The notes under the pieces were generated by a model. That model was not told the DNA's origin, ran no database searches, and saw only the letters and a program-made list of their open reading frames with translations. This document shows, piece after piece, positions 1 to 10,537 of a stretch of 64,000 bases of DNA (position 1 is the stretch's first letter; each line of letters opens with the position of its first letter). Made by a program: the position numbers and the translations under genes. The stretch comes from Prorocentrum cordatum (Eukaryota; Sar; Dinophyceae; Prorocentrales; Prorocentraceae), in assembly GCA_963575745.1 (NCBI GenBank), contig CAUYUJ010003388.1, forward strand, positions 1 to 64,000, given 5' to 3'.

Positions 1-149
1 TCCATGTCTACCAAGGCAGCATCAAAACCTGTGTTTCGCTGAGCCCATATGCATTGTTCTGAAAAGTTTTGGCGGTTGTTTTCGCCTGGCGCGACCTGGA
101 TTGGCCCCCGTTTCGTCGGTGCCTGCATGACCAGTTGCTGAGATTTCAA
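1..149 (-). CDS. possible exon end, copy 1 (partial)
   Basis: Read on the minus strand, this stretch encodes a peptide of mixed composition, unlike the surrounding low-complexity frames. The same peptide is read at 9643-9837 in copy 2. It could be an exon of a minus-strand gene that continues left of the window. No family was recognised and the exon borders are not defined. Confidence 0.25.
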   Translation of the reverse strand, partial: MKSQQLVMQAPTKRGPIQVAPGENNRQNFSEQCIWAQRNTGFDAALVDM

Positions 150-418
150 TCACTGCGTGCGCGCATTTGGCACGGCGCTCGTTGCCAAGACATGGCGCAG
201 CAAACCTGATGATTGTTGGGATGCGGCTTCGTTGCCTTTCCTCCTCCTCCGCCCCCCCCCCCAATCGGTTCCCTCCCCCCCCCTCTCCGCCGCACACCCC
301 GCTTGGCTCGAGCCGCAGGGCTGGGCGACTTGGGTCCTGGGCCTGGGGCAGTGTCTCTCTTCGCTTTCTGTTGCTCCCTCTCCTCGTCTCTCTGGCTCTC
401 TCACTGCCCTCTTTCTGT

Positions 419-422
<4 letters not shown>

Positions 423-502
<80 letters not shown>
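423..502. repeat. (CT)n microsatellite, about 40 units
   Basis: An uninterrupted CT run. All frames crossing it give Ser-Leu or Arg-Glu repeats, so the open frames here are artefacts. The matching tract in copy 2 (10098-10189) is longer, showing slippage between copies. Confidence 0.98.
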
Positions 503-506
<4 letters not shown>

Positions 507-851
507 GTCGCTCCCAGCGTTCCTCTCTCGCACTCTCGCTCCAAGACGCCCAAGATGGCCCCGTGGGGCCATCTCCCAAAAGGCCATCGCCCATGCAAAA
601 CAACAGTTGCTCCAGTCACCCCGCATCGTGGGGATGGGCAACCTTCCAAAGGCTACCCTTGCATATTGTCCCGTCGGCCCATCCTTTGCGACTTCGCCTG
701 CCAGCCTCGCTCGAAAAACGCCATGGGCCTCCAGGGGCCTTGCATCCTTACCGCGCATCCTTACGATGCGGGCTGACTGCAACGTCAAACAATCCGTAGA
801 CATCTTGTCTCAGACCAGTGTTCGCGCTGGATTCAGATCGGATCTGGTCCG

Positions 852-1382
852 ATGGCTGCGCCCTCCGGGACGGCCGTCAAAACGTTCACTGAACTGAAGC
901 GATGGCGAACGTGTCAACAGTGGGACGGCTGGAGCGGCCGACTCGTCGCGCTGTCGTGGAGCGAGGGTAGCGTCGAGGAGACGTGGCGCTGGAGGCCGCC
1001 CATCGCTGACGACGGCGGCGAGGGCGAGGGCAAGGGCGACAAGGGCGACGGCCAGAACAACGGCAAGGGCGACGGCAAGGGCGACGACAAGAACAACGGC
1101 AAAGGCAAAGGCAAGGGCAACCTCAAGACCGACGCCGCCGGCAAGAACAACAAGGAGGGCGACGGCGACGGCCAGGGCGGCAAGAAAAAGGCCAACGGCA
1201 AGGGCGGCAAAAAAATGGCCCAGGACAAGATCGACAACGGCAAGGGCGGCAAGAAAAAGGCCAACGACATGGGCAAACGCAAGGCCAACGACAAGGGCGA
1301 CAACGGCAAGGGCGGCAAGGCCAAGGACAAGGGCGACAACGGCAAGGGCGGCAAGGACCGCAAGAAAAAGGCCAAGAGCTAG
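852..1382 (+). CDS. Lys/Gly/Asp-rich low-complexity ORF, copy 1
   Basis: An ATG-started 176-codon frame. The first ~55 residues are of mixed composition (MAAPSGTAVKTFTELKRW...). The rest is a highly charged repeat built from KGD, NGKGGK and KKKAN units, ending KKKAKS. The protein would be strongly basic and disordered. The frame is kept in copy 2 (10538-11056) despite several differences, two of them in-frame deletions or substitutions. No domain was recognised. It is the only plausible plus-strand gene in the unit, opposite to its neighbours. The repeat composition alone could also keep the frame open, so coding status is uncertain. Confidence 0.4.
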   Translation: MAAPSGTAVKTFTELKRWRTCQQWDGWSGRLVALSWSEGSVEETWRWRPPIADDGGEGEGKGDKGDGQNNGKGDGKGDDKNNGKGKGKGNLKTDAAGKNNKEGDGDGQGGKKKANGKGGKKMAQDKIDNGKGGKKKANDMGKRKANDKGDNGKGGKAKDKGDNGKGGKDRKKKAKS

Positions 1383-1524
1383 ACTTCTTAGACGGTGACC
1401 CGCCGCTTCAGGCCCGACGCTTCTCCCAGCCCGACGGCCCAGCCCGACGCCGCCCTAGCCAGCCCGACGGCAACCAGACGCCGCTCCAGGCCCGACGGCA
1501 GTCCGCTGCTGGCCCTCCTGATTC

Positions 1525-1612
1525 CTCCTCCTCCTCCTCCTCCTCCTCCTCCTCCTTGTCCGCATCCTCCTCCTCCTCCTCCTCCTGCCCCTCCTCCTCC
1601 TCCTCCTCCTGC
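1525..1612. repeat. TCC-rich trinucleotide tract
   Basis: Near-perfect TCC repeats interrupted by TTGTCCGCA and TGCCCC. The homologous tract in copy 2 (11197-11293) differs in unit number. Confidence 0.9.
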
Positions 1613-1844
1613 CAGGGTGTTGTTGAGTGCGCTTGGCCCGAAGTGCCCCAAGCTTTGCGCTCCTGCATGGAGCCCCTGGGGCCCTCGAGGCCTCGTGCAC
1701 GGGTGCTCCGGAGAAAAGCTGCCCCCCCCCCCCCCCGAGAATCCTGGGGGCGCCTTGGGCCAGGAGCACATCTGGCAAACCCGACCTGCTACTGCCTCTG
1801 GTACTGGTGGTGGCGACGACGATGGCGACGGTCCAAGGTAATGG

Positions 1845-1957
1845 TTCGAGTTGATGATGGTGGCAACGATGGCGATGCACAGGATGACGGCGGCAACTCA
1901 TTAGAACAATGATGGCGAGGAGGATCATGGTGATGACGATGGTTGTGGTCATGATTG

Positions 1958-1988
<31 letters not shown>

Positions 1989-2310
1989 GATGAAGGTGAT
2001 GATGGCGATGATGATGATGATAATGTGGATGACGGTGTCGATGATGATGACGAAGGCGATGATGATGATGATGATGATGATGTTAATGCTGATGGCGACG
2101 ATGGTGACGAGGGGAGAAGGGGAAACGGACCCAACACCACAGCCGATGATAATGCGGATGATGAGGATGACGATGATGATGATGATGATGATGATGATGA
2201 CTTCGGCGGTGGTGATGATGGTGATGACGGGGATGATGGGGCATGGTGATGATGATGGTGCTGCTGATGATGGCGCTGATGACGATGATGCTGATGGTGG
2301 TGGGATGATG
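1845..2310. repeat. GAT/GGT trinucleotide tract
   Basis: A long imperfect GAT-rich region that gives poly-Met, poly-Asp, poly-Ile or poly-Ser frames depending on the reading. The copy 2 counterpart at 11530-11985 is a few units shorter. I see no gene in it. From 2320 to 3453 the sequence is mixed and partly CT-rich, with no gene I can support. Confidence 0.85.
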
Positions 2311-3453
2311 GGTAGATGCTGGCAATGATTGGGGATGTTATTAGGACCTCGGGGATGGGGGTCACCTTGGTCTGTGGCGGCCTGTGTCGTTTTTCGTCGT
2401 TTCGTATGTTGACTACTAGAATCGAATGGAAAGCTATTACCACACGCCAAGACCTCTCCTTTCCAGGGAGCGCGGACACGCCTTCGGAGGAACGCAAGCG
2501 ACAGCATTGCGTTGCCAAATCCTTGAAAATTCTACCTTTCTGCCCTCATCGTTCCTTCATCTTCCTGCCCTCCTCTTCGCTTTTCCTCATCCTTCTCTTC
2601 TCCGTTCTCCGAATCCTTCGCCTTCTCCTCCTTCTCGTCCTCCTCCGTCTTCCTCCGTCCTCCGCCTCCTCGTCCTTCTTCTCGTTCGCCGCCGTCGCCG
2701 CCGTCAGAGTCGAGAGGCCCCGTCTGTCTGCCCCGAGGTGTACAAAGATCAGATGCGCCTCGGCGTTGATAGACGATTCGACGACGACGACGACGACCAA
2801 CACGCGACGACGCAGCAGAGGTGGAGGCAAACAAAATTGCATTCTCCCCCTGATCAAGGAAGCAGTCCCGGGCAGGACCTTTGGATGTGCTACCGCGCTC
2901 GGAGGCGGAAGGTCCCAGGGTCTCTCTCACTGATTTTGTTGCCCCCAGCCCAGCATCCCATCCTCCTCACTTCCTAGGGGGGCCAGGCGGCAGAGGGAGG
3001 AGAAGGCGGAGGGGGGGAGGTGGAGGGACCGTGGCGATGAATGTTGCTATGGCAATGCTTTGATGCTTGGCGTGTTTTGCTATGCCGTGCTTTAGACGCA
3101 GGCGCGCTGAAAAGTTCCGAGTCGCCGACTCGGCGCAAGGAGAGGTCACGGCCAGAACCCTACTAGAGAGGGCAGGACGACTACCACATACGTCCCACAA
3201 CGCAAACTCTATGTCTGGCGCCTGCTCTCCTTACACAATGTACACACAACTGTCAACGGCTTGCTAGAGCGAGCTACTTGATCGAAGCACCTCCTCCTTC
3301 CTCCAACTCTCGATGAACGCTCCAACATCCCTCGAACTCTGAACCCTCCCTCAAACTAAATGGCTTGAAACAGCCTGCCACCCTGCCTACAGAAATCGAA
3401 CTAGGGCAGGCGAGCGGCACTGGCACGGGCAGCCAGGGCATGCAAACGCGCAA

Positions 3454-5385
3454 TCAGCGCAAAAGGTGGTGAGCAATGCGGTCCCGCTTGCTCTGGTTCG
3501 CAGCCTGCTCATCCTTATTCCCCGACCCAGCCGAACCCTTGAGAGGGCGATCCCACGGCATCCGCTCCCTGCGGAGAGACACTGGCGTATCGTCGAAGGC
3601 GTCCTCCGACTCGATGGCCTTGTCTGCAATGACGAGCTTGTGGATGTCCAACTTCAGGCTGAGCTCCTCTGTGTTCCCTGCGGCCCCTGCGGGCACCCGT
3701 GGAAACACCCGCTCCGTGACCACGGACATAATTTTGACGGCGTCGTCCTTGTCCTCCCCAAGCTCGATCGTCCAAGAGGGAACTACGACGGAACCTTTGA
3801 TGTTGGACCAGGCTGCGATCGGCAACATCTTGATCAGGAACGATTGGCCAGAAAGCGTGACCTGGCCGAGATACAAGCACTTCACGCCAGGCGTAGGCGT
3901 GGGGACCATCGCCTCGGCGTCGCAAGGCTCCAGGACAACCTGACCGACGAACGTCATGACAATACCCTTGACGATGAGCTCGGTGATAATCTCCGACTCC
4001 TTCGGCTTCTGAGGCGCCGCAGGCTCGATGCCAGAGTCCAGGGCGAGCTCCAACTCTTTGGTGAAGTCGATCCTCGGCTTCTTCGCCTGCGGCGCCTTCT
4101 CGGTACCCGATGCTGCCAGCTCCCCTCCGGACGCCTTCTCCTGCTTCTCCTCGGCCTCGGACTTGGTGGCGTCGGCTTGCTTGCTCTCCTCATCCCCCTT
4201 GTCTGCCGTAGCTGCCGCGTGCTGCTCGCCCCCCGCAGCAGTCGGCTTGTCGTCAGCTGCGCCGTCGGCGGCTGCGGCGGCGGCGTCTGTGGGCACAGCC
4301 GCCCCAGCCGCGTCCTCACCGTCATTATTCTTCTCCTCCGCCTCATTCGCCTTCTGATCCTCCACCACCTCCTCCTCAGGCCCCTCCCCCTTCTTGATCT
4401 TCAGCAGCTGGGGAATCCAAACCATCTGCTTCCACATCATCTTGCCTTCCTTACCAGTGCGAATGTACACGTTATTGACTCCGTCGTCCGACAACGAAGA
4501 TGAATAATCGGTCGCAAGGTCCTTTCCTGTGTACCAGGCCTTCAAGATATTGTCCGTGAGGAAGCGGCCCAAGGCGCCCGCTTTCCAAGACGCATCGTTG
4601 ATGTTGAGAAAGGCCCCGACGTACTGGCAGTCCTCAATGGTCTTCATGGGTCTGCCCGCGCTCTCTCCCTGGGCGCTGATCTCAATGGCGTCTTCACCAT
4701 CGCCATCCTTCTCCCCGTCGTCTGCGCCGTGCTCATCGCCATAGACCGTCTCCGTGTTGCGCAGCATATCTTGAACGAAGCCCTGCACGTCATCGCCCCG
4801 CTTCTTGTGGAACTGCTCCTCGGTCTCCTTCTCCGAAGTGATCTCCGCCTCGACCAGAAGTTTCACGGAGGCTTCCTTGCGCAGTGTCTTTGCTTCTTTC
4901 TGCGTCATCTTCAGCTTCTCGATTACTTGCAAAGTCAATTTAGGAGCGGTGTCTCTGCTGAGCCTGGACGTCAGCGCCCTCTTCCTCTGCTCCCACTCTT
5001 CAGTCGTCTTCAGTGCTGGCGGCTTGCTAGACGTCACACTGCTAGCCCGGATGATCATCGTGGCCCAACATTCGTCGAAGTCAATCACCCCAATGTCCGA
5101 AACGTCTTTCAAACTGACTTGTGACCTGTTCGATTTCAGGAAGCAAAGCGCAGTCTTCAACTGGGCGGTGACTTGCTTGCCGTCCTCGGATGTGACCGCT
5201 GACTCCCAGTACTCCAACATGCTGTCTAGAATGTAGAGGAAGAAGATGCCCCGGGACTCCAGGCATCGATCCAGGTCGGAAATATGTTCCCAAAGCCCTG
5301 AGAATATGGAAGCTGTCGCAGTAGACGCTTGAGACCATAAATCATCTAAGGGAACCTTCTGCATATCACCTTTGTCGGTCAACAA
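3454..5385 (-). CDS. C-terminal part of unknown multi-exon gene, copy 1
   Basis: An open frame of about 640 codons with mixed, protein-like composition. It starts near a Met-Gln-Lys-Val segment (MQKVPLDDLW) and has an acidic, Ala/Glu-rich middle section, as in an intrinsically disordered linker, and a Lys-Lys-Pro-Arg patch that could be a nuclear localisation signal. It ends in a basic tail before the stop at 3454. It follows the 5379-6992 frame on the same strand with almost no gap, and both probably belong to one gene joined by an intron or frame change near 5225-5570. Copy 1 has five extra bases near 5229 relative to copy 2, so the frame runs through here but breaks in copy 2. No family recognised. 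Confidence 0.6.
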   Translation of the reverse strand: MLTDKGDMQKVPLDDLWSQASTATASIFSGLWEHISDLDRCLESRGIFFLYILDSMLEYWESAVTSEDGKQVTAQLKTALCFLKSNRSQVSLKDVSDIGVIDFDECWATMIIRASSVTSSKPPALKTTEEWEQRKRALTSRLSRDTAPKLTLQVIEKLKMTQKEAKTLRKEASVKLLVEAEITSEKETEEQFHKKRGDDVQGFVQDMLRNTETVYGDEHGADDGEKDGDGEDAIEISAQGESAGRPMKTIEDCQYVGAFLNINDASWKAGALGRFLTDNILKAWYTGKDLATDYSSSLSDDGVNNVYIRTGKEGKMMWKQMVWIPQLLKIKKGEGPEEEVVEDQKANEAEEKNNDGEDAAGAAVPTDAAAAAADGAADDKPTAAGGEQHAAATADKGDEESKQADATKSEAEEKQEKASGGELAASGTEKAPQAKKPRIDFTKELELALDSGIEPAAPQKPKESEIITELIVKGIVMTFVGQVVLEPCDAEAMVPTPTPGVKCLYLGQVTLSGQSFLIKMLPIAAWSNIKGSVVVPSWTIELGEDKDDAVKIMSVVTERVFPRVPAGAAGNTEELSLKLDIHKLVIADKAIESEDAFDDTPVSLRRERMPWDRPLKGSAGSGNKDEQAANQSKRDRIAHHLLR

Positions 5386-6992
5386 AGATGTTGGCGATCG
5401 ACCGAGCGCAAGCCATGGCCTTGAAGAGATCGTCGCTTCCTGTAGCGGGAAAAATCACCTTCCCCGTAAGGACCTTGACAGCGGCACTGATTGTACTTGA
5501 GAAATCGTTGGTAATACAATTGATAAGATCCCCTCCGCCACGAATCCCAGAAACGAGCCTTGCATTTGGCCATGGCAACGCTAGAGCTGAGCATCTCCAC
5601 CTCCGTCTGAAAATTCGTGGGGTTGGACTCGATGTAGTCGGCCAACGTGTTCCTGAGTTTCGGCATCTTCTTGACGATGGATTTGAGATCCTCTAAGTGC
5701 GCTTTGAGCTCGGAGTCCGCTGCCTCGGCTTCCAAGCCAAGCAATTCGTCCTTCTCCTGTTCCTGCTCCCGCCCCTCTGCTGCTGGGACCTCTGCCTCCT
5801 CCGCGTTCTGGACCTTGGGCTGCGGCTGCATCTCCTCGATCCCCGAGTAGTCCTCCACGTCGTGCTTCTTGGCGCAGTATGCAGCGACGGCGTCACGAAC
5901 ATCAGAGTACTTGCCATCAAAGACTTTCTCCTCCCCGTCGTCGCCGTCGCCCAAGTAGCACGTGGCCAAGGTTCCGTCGATGCCGAAAGCCGCGCACAAT
6001 GCTATCAAGTCGTTGATGGTGTCCGCCTCAATCCTCGACTGCTTTACTTTCTCCACCGTCGCATAGAGCGAATTGATCACATCGTCCATGAAGTTCACGT
6101 TCGTGCAGCTGCTGTCCGAAACCCTGCTCTGTGGAAGCTTGGTCTTCTTGTTAGGGCCCCTGCTCTTGCTGCTAACCGCCCTGACCGCCGCTGGCGCCGC
6201 CAATAGTTCCTTGTCGGCGGCCTCCCGGGCACGCTTGAACACCTTCGAGTCGAACATGTTCTGTTTGAGCCTGTCCAGCTTCTTGCAATCCGAAGACTCC
6301 AGGATACACCATGGGATCCCATCGTCTGTGGGAATCGTCAGCTTCAGGCACGCGAAGAGGAACTCTCTGTACTTCGCAGTGTCGACCTGAGTCTGGAAGA
6401 ACTTCAACACGGCCTGCATGCAAATGACAACCTTGTTCGTGGACATGCTGCTGTCCGTGAACCTTGCGTAGTTCATGCAGTATGCTTCGAAGTCTTTCCA
6501 CATCTTAAGTTCGTCCTGGAGCTTGCCGCACACAATCTTGGCTCGCACGAGCTCGTTGGGATTCGCCCGCGCCGAGGGGAAGTTCTCGCTCACCCAGACC
6601 CACTGCTTGTTCTTGAACCCCGCCTGCGTCCTCGGTTGGGTCGACGCAGGTTCCGCCTTCTTGCCGCGCCTAGCTTTCTTTTGGGGGGGCGCCTCCTCTT
6701 CTTCCTCCTCTATGTCGCCGTCCCCAGTATCCTCTTCGAACTGCTCCTGGGCGCCAATATCTTTCTTCTTCTTGCGCTCATCTGCCAGGAACTGTTGCCA
6801 ACCCTTGACGGCCTCGGAAGCTTTCGCGAAGCACTCGATGAACGTCGTCTTGGCCCCGTAGCCCACCATCCTGTTGAGCTCGTCGCGGTAGTACTTCAAT
6901 ATGCAGACCTTTGCGTTGGGGCGCACCAGGGTGACGTGCTTCACGCCGCACTGCAGGGTGATTTGGACTTGCTTGTTGGACGGGTGCGCTGC
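5379..6992 (-). CDS. large internal exon of unknown gene, copy 1
   Basis: About 540 codons. The proposed 5' edge at 6992 follows a CAG on the minus strand (TATCAG|GCAGCG) in phase 0 with the upstream exon, which would give an intron of 439 nt (6993-7431). The protein has an acidic/Lys-rich stretch (around residues 85-120, with a KKARRGKK patch) and a long mixed-composition body. Near 5551 copy 1 lacks two bases that are present in copy 2, so the last ~60 residues are out of frame here. That could be a real frameshift, or both indels may lie in an unrecognised intron. No domain recognised. Confidence 0.6.
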   Translation of the reverse strand, partial: AAHPSNKQVQITLQCGVKHVTLVRPNAKVCILKYYRDELNRMVGYGAKTTFIECFAKASEAVKGWQQFLADERKKKKDIGAQEQFEEDTGDGDIEEEEEEAPPQKKARRGKKAEPASTQPRTQAGFKNKQWVWVSENFPSARANPNELVRAKIVCGKLQDELKMWKDFEAYCMNYARFTDSSMSTNKVVICMQAVLKFFQTQVDTAKYREFLFACLKLTIPTDDGIPWCILESSDCKKLDRLKQNMFDSKVFKRAREAADKELLAAPAAVRAVSSKSRGPNKKTKLPQSRVSDSSCTNVNFMDDVINSLYATVEKVKQSRIEADTINDLIALCAAFGIDGTLATCYLGDGDDGEEKVFDGKYSDVRDAVAAYCAKKHDVEDYSGIEEMQPQPKVQNAEEAEVPAAEGREQEQEKDELLGLEAEAADSELKAHLEDLKSIVKKMPKLRNTLADYIESNPTNFQTEVEMLSSSVAMAKCKARFWDSWRRGSYQLYYQRFLKYNQCRCQGPYGEGDFSRYRKRRSLQGHGLRSVDRQHLC

Positions 6993-7059
6993 CTGATAGG
7001 AGCATCGATTCAATCGCCCGGGGGGCTCATCGCATTTCTATGGATGCGAAGGGACGCAA

Positions 7060-7200
7060 GGGCTTCCTCCTCCTCCTCCTCCTCCTCCTCCTCCTCCTCC
7101 TCTTCCTCCTCCTCCTCCTCCTCCTACTCTCCTCATCCTCCTCCGCATCCTCCTCCTGCTCCTCCTCCTCCTCCTCCTCCCCTCCTCCTCCTTCCCAGCC
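7060..7200. repeat. TCC-rich tract, intronic
   Basis: A TCC repeat within the proposed intron between the exons at 7432-7692 and 5379-6992. The copy 2 equivalent is at 16738-16868 with a different unit number. Confidence 0.85.
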
Positions 7201-7431
7201 CCCCCCAAGCCTTTGGGAGGGGGGCGCGGCGCGTGCAAGGACACAAAGGCACAACTTAGGAATGAATAGGTCCCCAGGGTTCCCTTTCGAGAAGGTTGGC
7301 GCACTCGCTCAAACTTTCATCGGATTCAGCCTCTGGAGCTCAGGTTAAGATCGGGCCCAGGACGCTCTAAACAAGCAAACTCCAGAGTGGAGGGCACCAC
7401 TCAAACACGGCATTGAATTTCCCCCCACGAC

Positions 7432-8200
7432 CAACGCGTCGTATAACGCTTCGAAGAGGGTCGCCGCGCCGATCTGCCAGAGGACCCAGCTCTTCCTGTC
7501 CACGGTCGACGGCACGGCGAAAACGGCCCCGGCGCGTGCGCCTTTGATGATGCCGTCCTTGAGGATGCCATGCATGCACTCCCTCCTCGTGCTCATCATC
7601 GTCTTCCTGTTCACCGAGTGACGGCGAAACACCCGCTCGCCCCTGTCGTTGAACCAGGGCACGGGATCCACGAGCTCCTCCAGAATTGCGCCCTGCGAAC
7701 CCATAGAACATTCCCAGATCATCCAGCCCGCCCGCCCATCGGAATGACTGGAGCCCTTTGGGCCCCTGCCCTTGCAGCTCGAAAACGCGAGCGTCAAAAC
7801 CCAAGGCATCTAAAACTTCAAGATGGGATGGATGTCCAAGATGTCGGTGGCGGGGGAGTGGGAGGAGGAGGCAGCAGGAGCAGGAGCAGCTGCAGGAACG
7901 GAGGAGAAGGCGGCGGGTTGGGAGAAGGAATGAGGGAGCGCGGGAGCAACGAGAGTTGAGGGTTGAAGTAGCGAAGGGCCGAAGCAGGAGGAGGATGTAG
8001 CAGGAGGGAGGAGGAGGAGGAAGGAGGAGGGTGGAGGGGGAGGATAGGAAAGGGAGGAGGAAGGTCCTTGTCGATGAGCTCTCGCAGCTCTCTCCCCTCC
8101 ACGTCGGGGCACATGGAGTGCGCGGTCTGCACTGAGTCGTAGTCGTCGTCCTCCTCTTCGTCCTCGGGAGGCCGCAAGCGAAACGAAACCCCAGAGGGCT
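7432..8200 (-). CDS. two upstream exons of the unknown gene, copy 1
   Basis: Two protein-like stretches on the minus strand. The first, about 8067-8200, contains an acidic run (EDEEEDDDYD) followed by ELRELIDK. The second, 7432-7692, reads GAILEELVDPVPWFNDRGE onward for 87 codons. Between them is a purine-rich low-complexity segment. Proposed borders are AAG|GACC at 8067/8066, CAG|GGCGC at 7692, and TTG|GTCGTG at 7432/7431. All are phase 0, so the exons join without a break and continue into the exon at 6992. The true 5' end of the gene is not identified. Only the composition and frame logic support this model. Confidence 0.45.
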
Positions 8201-8786
8201 CGATATCGCCCCATCCAAGATGGGGCCCGAGAGCCCCCAAGAATGCCCCCCAAGGGCTCCAAGCTCGCAGCGTCAGAACCTCGGTTCTGAAGCCGCGAGC
8301 AGGGCTGCCCTGGGGCCTCTCTTGGGACGCCCCTGGGTTCGTTGGGCCCTCTTGGAGCGATGTCGGAGCCATCTTGGATCGTCATGGGGCCCTCAGGCCC
8401 GAACTTCTGCCGACGGAGGGGGGCGGTCAAGCTCGAGGCCCGGCCTCAGAACCTCGGTTCTGACTCTGTTGTCTCGGGGGGCTCCTCGTGGCTCAGCTGG
8501 GATGAATTCCAACGAAACCAAACATCCTGGCGCGCGAGCTGCTCGCCGCCTTGCTTGCCCACCAGCTTGCGACGAGAGCGGGGCCTGGGGTGTAAAGCCA
8601 GGGCTAGAGATTCAGCCATGGCCGCGGCAGCAGTTGGGGCGGTTGGTCGGTGCCGCAAGCTCTCGAGACAAAGTCTGGTGACGATACGGCGCACGAGCCA
8701 GGACCGCCCTCGTGCAATAGACCCCCTCCCTCATCCTCTTCCATCCACCCTCTCACGTCTGGCCTCTCCTTTCGCCCTCCACCCTC

Positions 8787-8790
<4 letters not shown>

Positions 8791-8862
<72 letters not shown>
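8791..8862. repeat. (CT)n microsatellite
   Basis: An uninterrupted CT run of about 35 units. Confidence 0.98.
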
Positions 8863-8866
<4 letters not shown>

Positions 8867-9338
8867 TCTCTCCTCTTTCGCCCCTTCTCGGCCCATCCCA
8901 TCAGTCCCTCTTCCGACACTCATCATCCTTCTCTTCCCTCCTCGTCAGCCTCCTCTTTCAATCTCGCCTTCCACCCTGGCCAATCAGACTCGCTCTGCCC
9001 CCCCCCCCCCCCCCCTCCACTCTCGACGCCCCCCCATCCCCCGAAATCCACCTCCTGCCCCTCCTTTTGGGCGTCATGTGCCATCGCGATGTCATCGCGG
9101 TGTCATCGCGATGACGTTGCGATGGCACTCACTCGGCAAGCTTTTGCGCTACCACGCAAAGGTCGTACCTGATATTCCTTGCTTCCACGCTGCACTTGCA
9201 CATCACGTGCGAGCAGCCGCTGAACTCGACGCTGTATCACATGCCTTGCATCAAAAATAGCGTGTACATGTGCGAGCTGCCCAGATTTGCGACGTGGATG
9301 GGTGGCTGGGGCGGATCCACAATGAAGCCAGATGAGTT

Positions 9339-9551
9339 CTATACAAATTTGCTTCCCAAGTGTTCTGCCAAACTGGTCAAGTCGAAGCAAGATGCCAGGG
9401 CCGCCATCGGCCCCCCCGACCGCGAATCGAGCTCGACGGTGAACGGCCCAAAGTTGAGCAAGTCGGGTTCCGAGGGTTGGCGCAAAGGTGAGTGGGTGAA
9501 TTCGAACAAGAAGCATATGAAGTCTTCCTCTGAGTACCCTGCTGGATTCAC
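9339..9551 (-). CDS. possible exon, unknown product
   Basis: A 70-codon minus-strand frame with balanced, protein-like composition (GYSEEDFICFLFEF, then a Pro/Glu-rich segment, then SLAEHLGSKFV), ending in TAG. The upstream side could be a splice acceptor near 9551. It is flanked by low-complexity sequence and no family was recognised. It may belong to the same minus-strand gene set as the exon at 9643-9837. Confidence 0.35.
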   Translation of the reverse strand: MNPAGYSEEDFICFLFEFTHSPLRQPSEPDLLNFGPFTVELDSRSGGPMAALASCFDLTSLAEHLGSKFV

Positions 9552-9642
9552 GTCGGCCTTGTCATCTCTAGCAATTACGCTGTTGAGTCAGAGCGGGGAT
9601 GTCAATTCTTGCAAACTCCGAGCAGCTCGATGCGATGTTTCT

Positions 9643-9837
9643 TTATTGCACCAAGTGGCTGCGCGGGCAAGCCGCGCAGCAATGCCAGTCCATGTCTACC
9701 AAGGCAGCATCAAAACCTGTGTTTCGCTGAGCCCATATGCATTGTTCTGAAAAGTTTTGGCGGTTGTTTTCGCCTGGCGCGACCTGGATTGGCCCCCGTT
9801 TCGTCGGTGCCTGCATGACCAGTTGCTGAGATTTCAA
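9643..9837 (-). CDS. possible exon, unknown product (copy 2 side)
   Basis: A minus-strand frame of 64 codons with mixed composition, including RNTGFDAALVDMDWHCCAACP. Its upstream portion is duplicated at 1-149. It could be an exon of the gene whose other piece is at 9339-9551. No family recognised. Confidence 0.3.
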   Translation of the reverse strand: MKSQQLVMQAPTKRGPIQVAPGENNRQNFSEQCIWAQRNTGFDAALVDMDWHCCAACPRSHLVQ

Positions 9838-10095
9838 TCACTGCGTGCGTGCATTTGGCACGGCGCTCGTTGCCAAGACATGGTGCAGCAAACCTGATGA
9901 TTGTTGGGATGCGGCTGCGTTGCCTTTCCTCCTCCTCCGCCCTCCCCCCCATCGGTTTCCCTCCCCCCCCTCTCCCTCCGCCACCCCCCTTGCCCTCCGC
10001 AGGGCTGGCGACTGGGTCATGGGTCCTGGGGCAGGCTCTCTCTCGCTTTCTGTTGCTCCCTCTCTCTCTGTCTCTCTCACTCCCTCTTTCTGTTG

Positions 10096-10097
<2 letters not shown>

Positions 10098-10189
<92 letters not shown>
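10098..10189. repeat. (CT)n microsatellite, copy 2
   Basis: CT run of about 46 units, longer than its copy 1 counterpart. Confidence 0.98.
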
Positions 10190-10192
<3 letters not shown>

Positions 10193-10537
10193 GTCGCTCC
10201 CAGCGTTCCTCTCTCGCGCTCTCGCTCCAAGACGCCCAAGATGGCCCCGTGGGGCCATCTCCCAAAAGGCCCTCGCCCATGCAAAACAACAGTTGCTTCA
10301 GTCACCCCGCATCGTGAGGATGGGCAACCTTCCAAAGGCTACCCTTGCATATTGTCCCGTCGGCCCATCCTTTGCGACTTCGCCTGCCAGCCTCGCTCGA
10401 AAAACGCCATGGGCCTCCAGGGGCCTCGCGTCCTTACCGCGCATCCTTACGACGCGGGCTGACTGCAACGTCACACAATCCGTAGACATCTTGTCTCAGA
10501 CCAGTGTTCGCGCTGGATTCAGATCGGATCTGGTCCG

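Larger units (their letters stand above)
1..9688. repeat. 9.69-kb tandem duplication unit, copy 1
   Basis: The sequence from position 1 restarts almost identically at 9689, giving a period of 9,688 bp. Similarity between copies runs from 1 to 8696 and from 9689 to 18359, then stops abruptly. Positions 8697-9688 therefore lie between the two copies and may belong to a further copy to the left of the window. Differences are scattered single bases and length changes in the CT, TCC and GAT tracts, which suggests a recent duplication. Tandem gene copies are common in dinoflagellate genomes. Confidence 0.95.
8697..9688. other. segment between the two tandem copies
   Basis: This part is absent from the right end of copy 2. 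It contains a CT microsatellite (8791-8862), a C-homopolymer at about 8999-9016, and a possible minus-strand exon at 9339-9551. Otherwise I see no gene. Confidence 0.7.

Noticed and set aside
22-897. Arg-Glu or Ser-Leu repeat proteins
   Set aside because: Direct translations of the CT microsatellite.
1909-2328. Poly-Met or poly-Asp protein
   Set aside because: Frame readings of a GAT trinucleotide tract; lengths differ between the two tandem copies.
3466-4503. 345-codon plus-strand frame, repeated at 13140-14177
   Set aside because: Antisense shadow of the minus-strand gene. Composition is Leu/Arg-rich, as expected opposite acidic codons, and no domain is visible.
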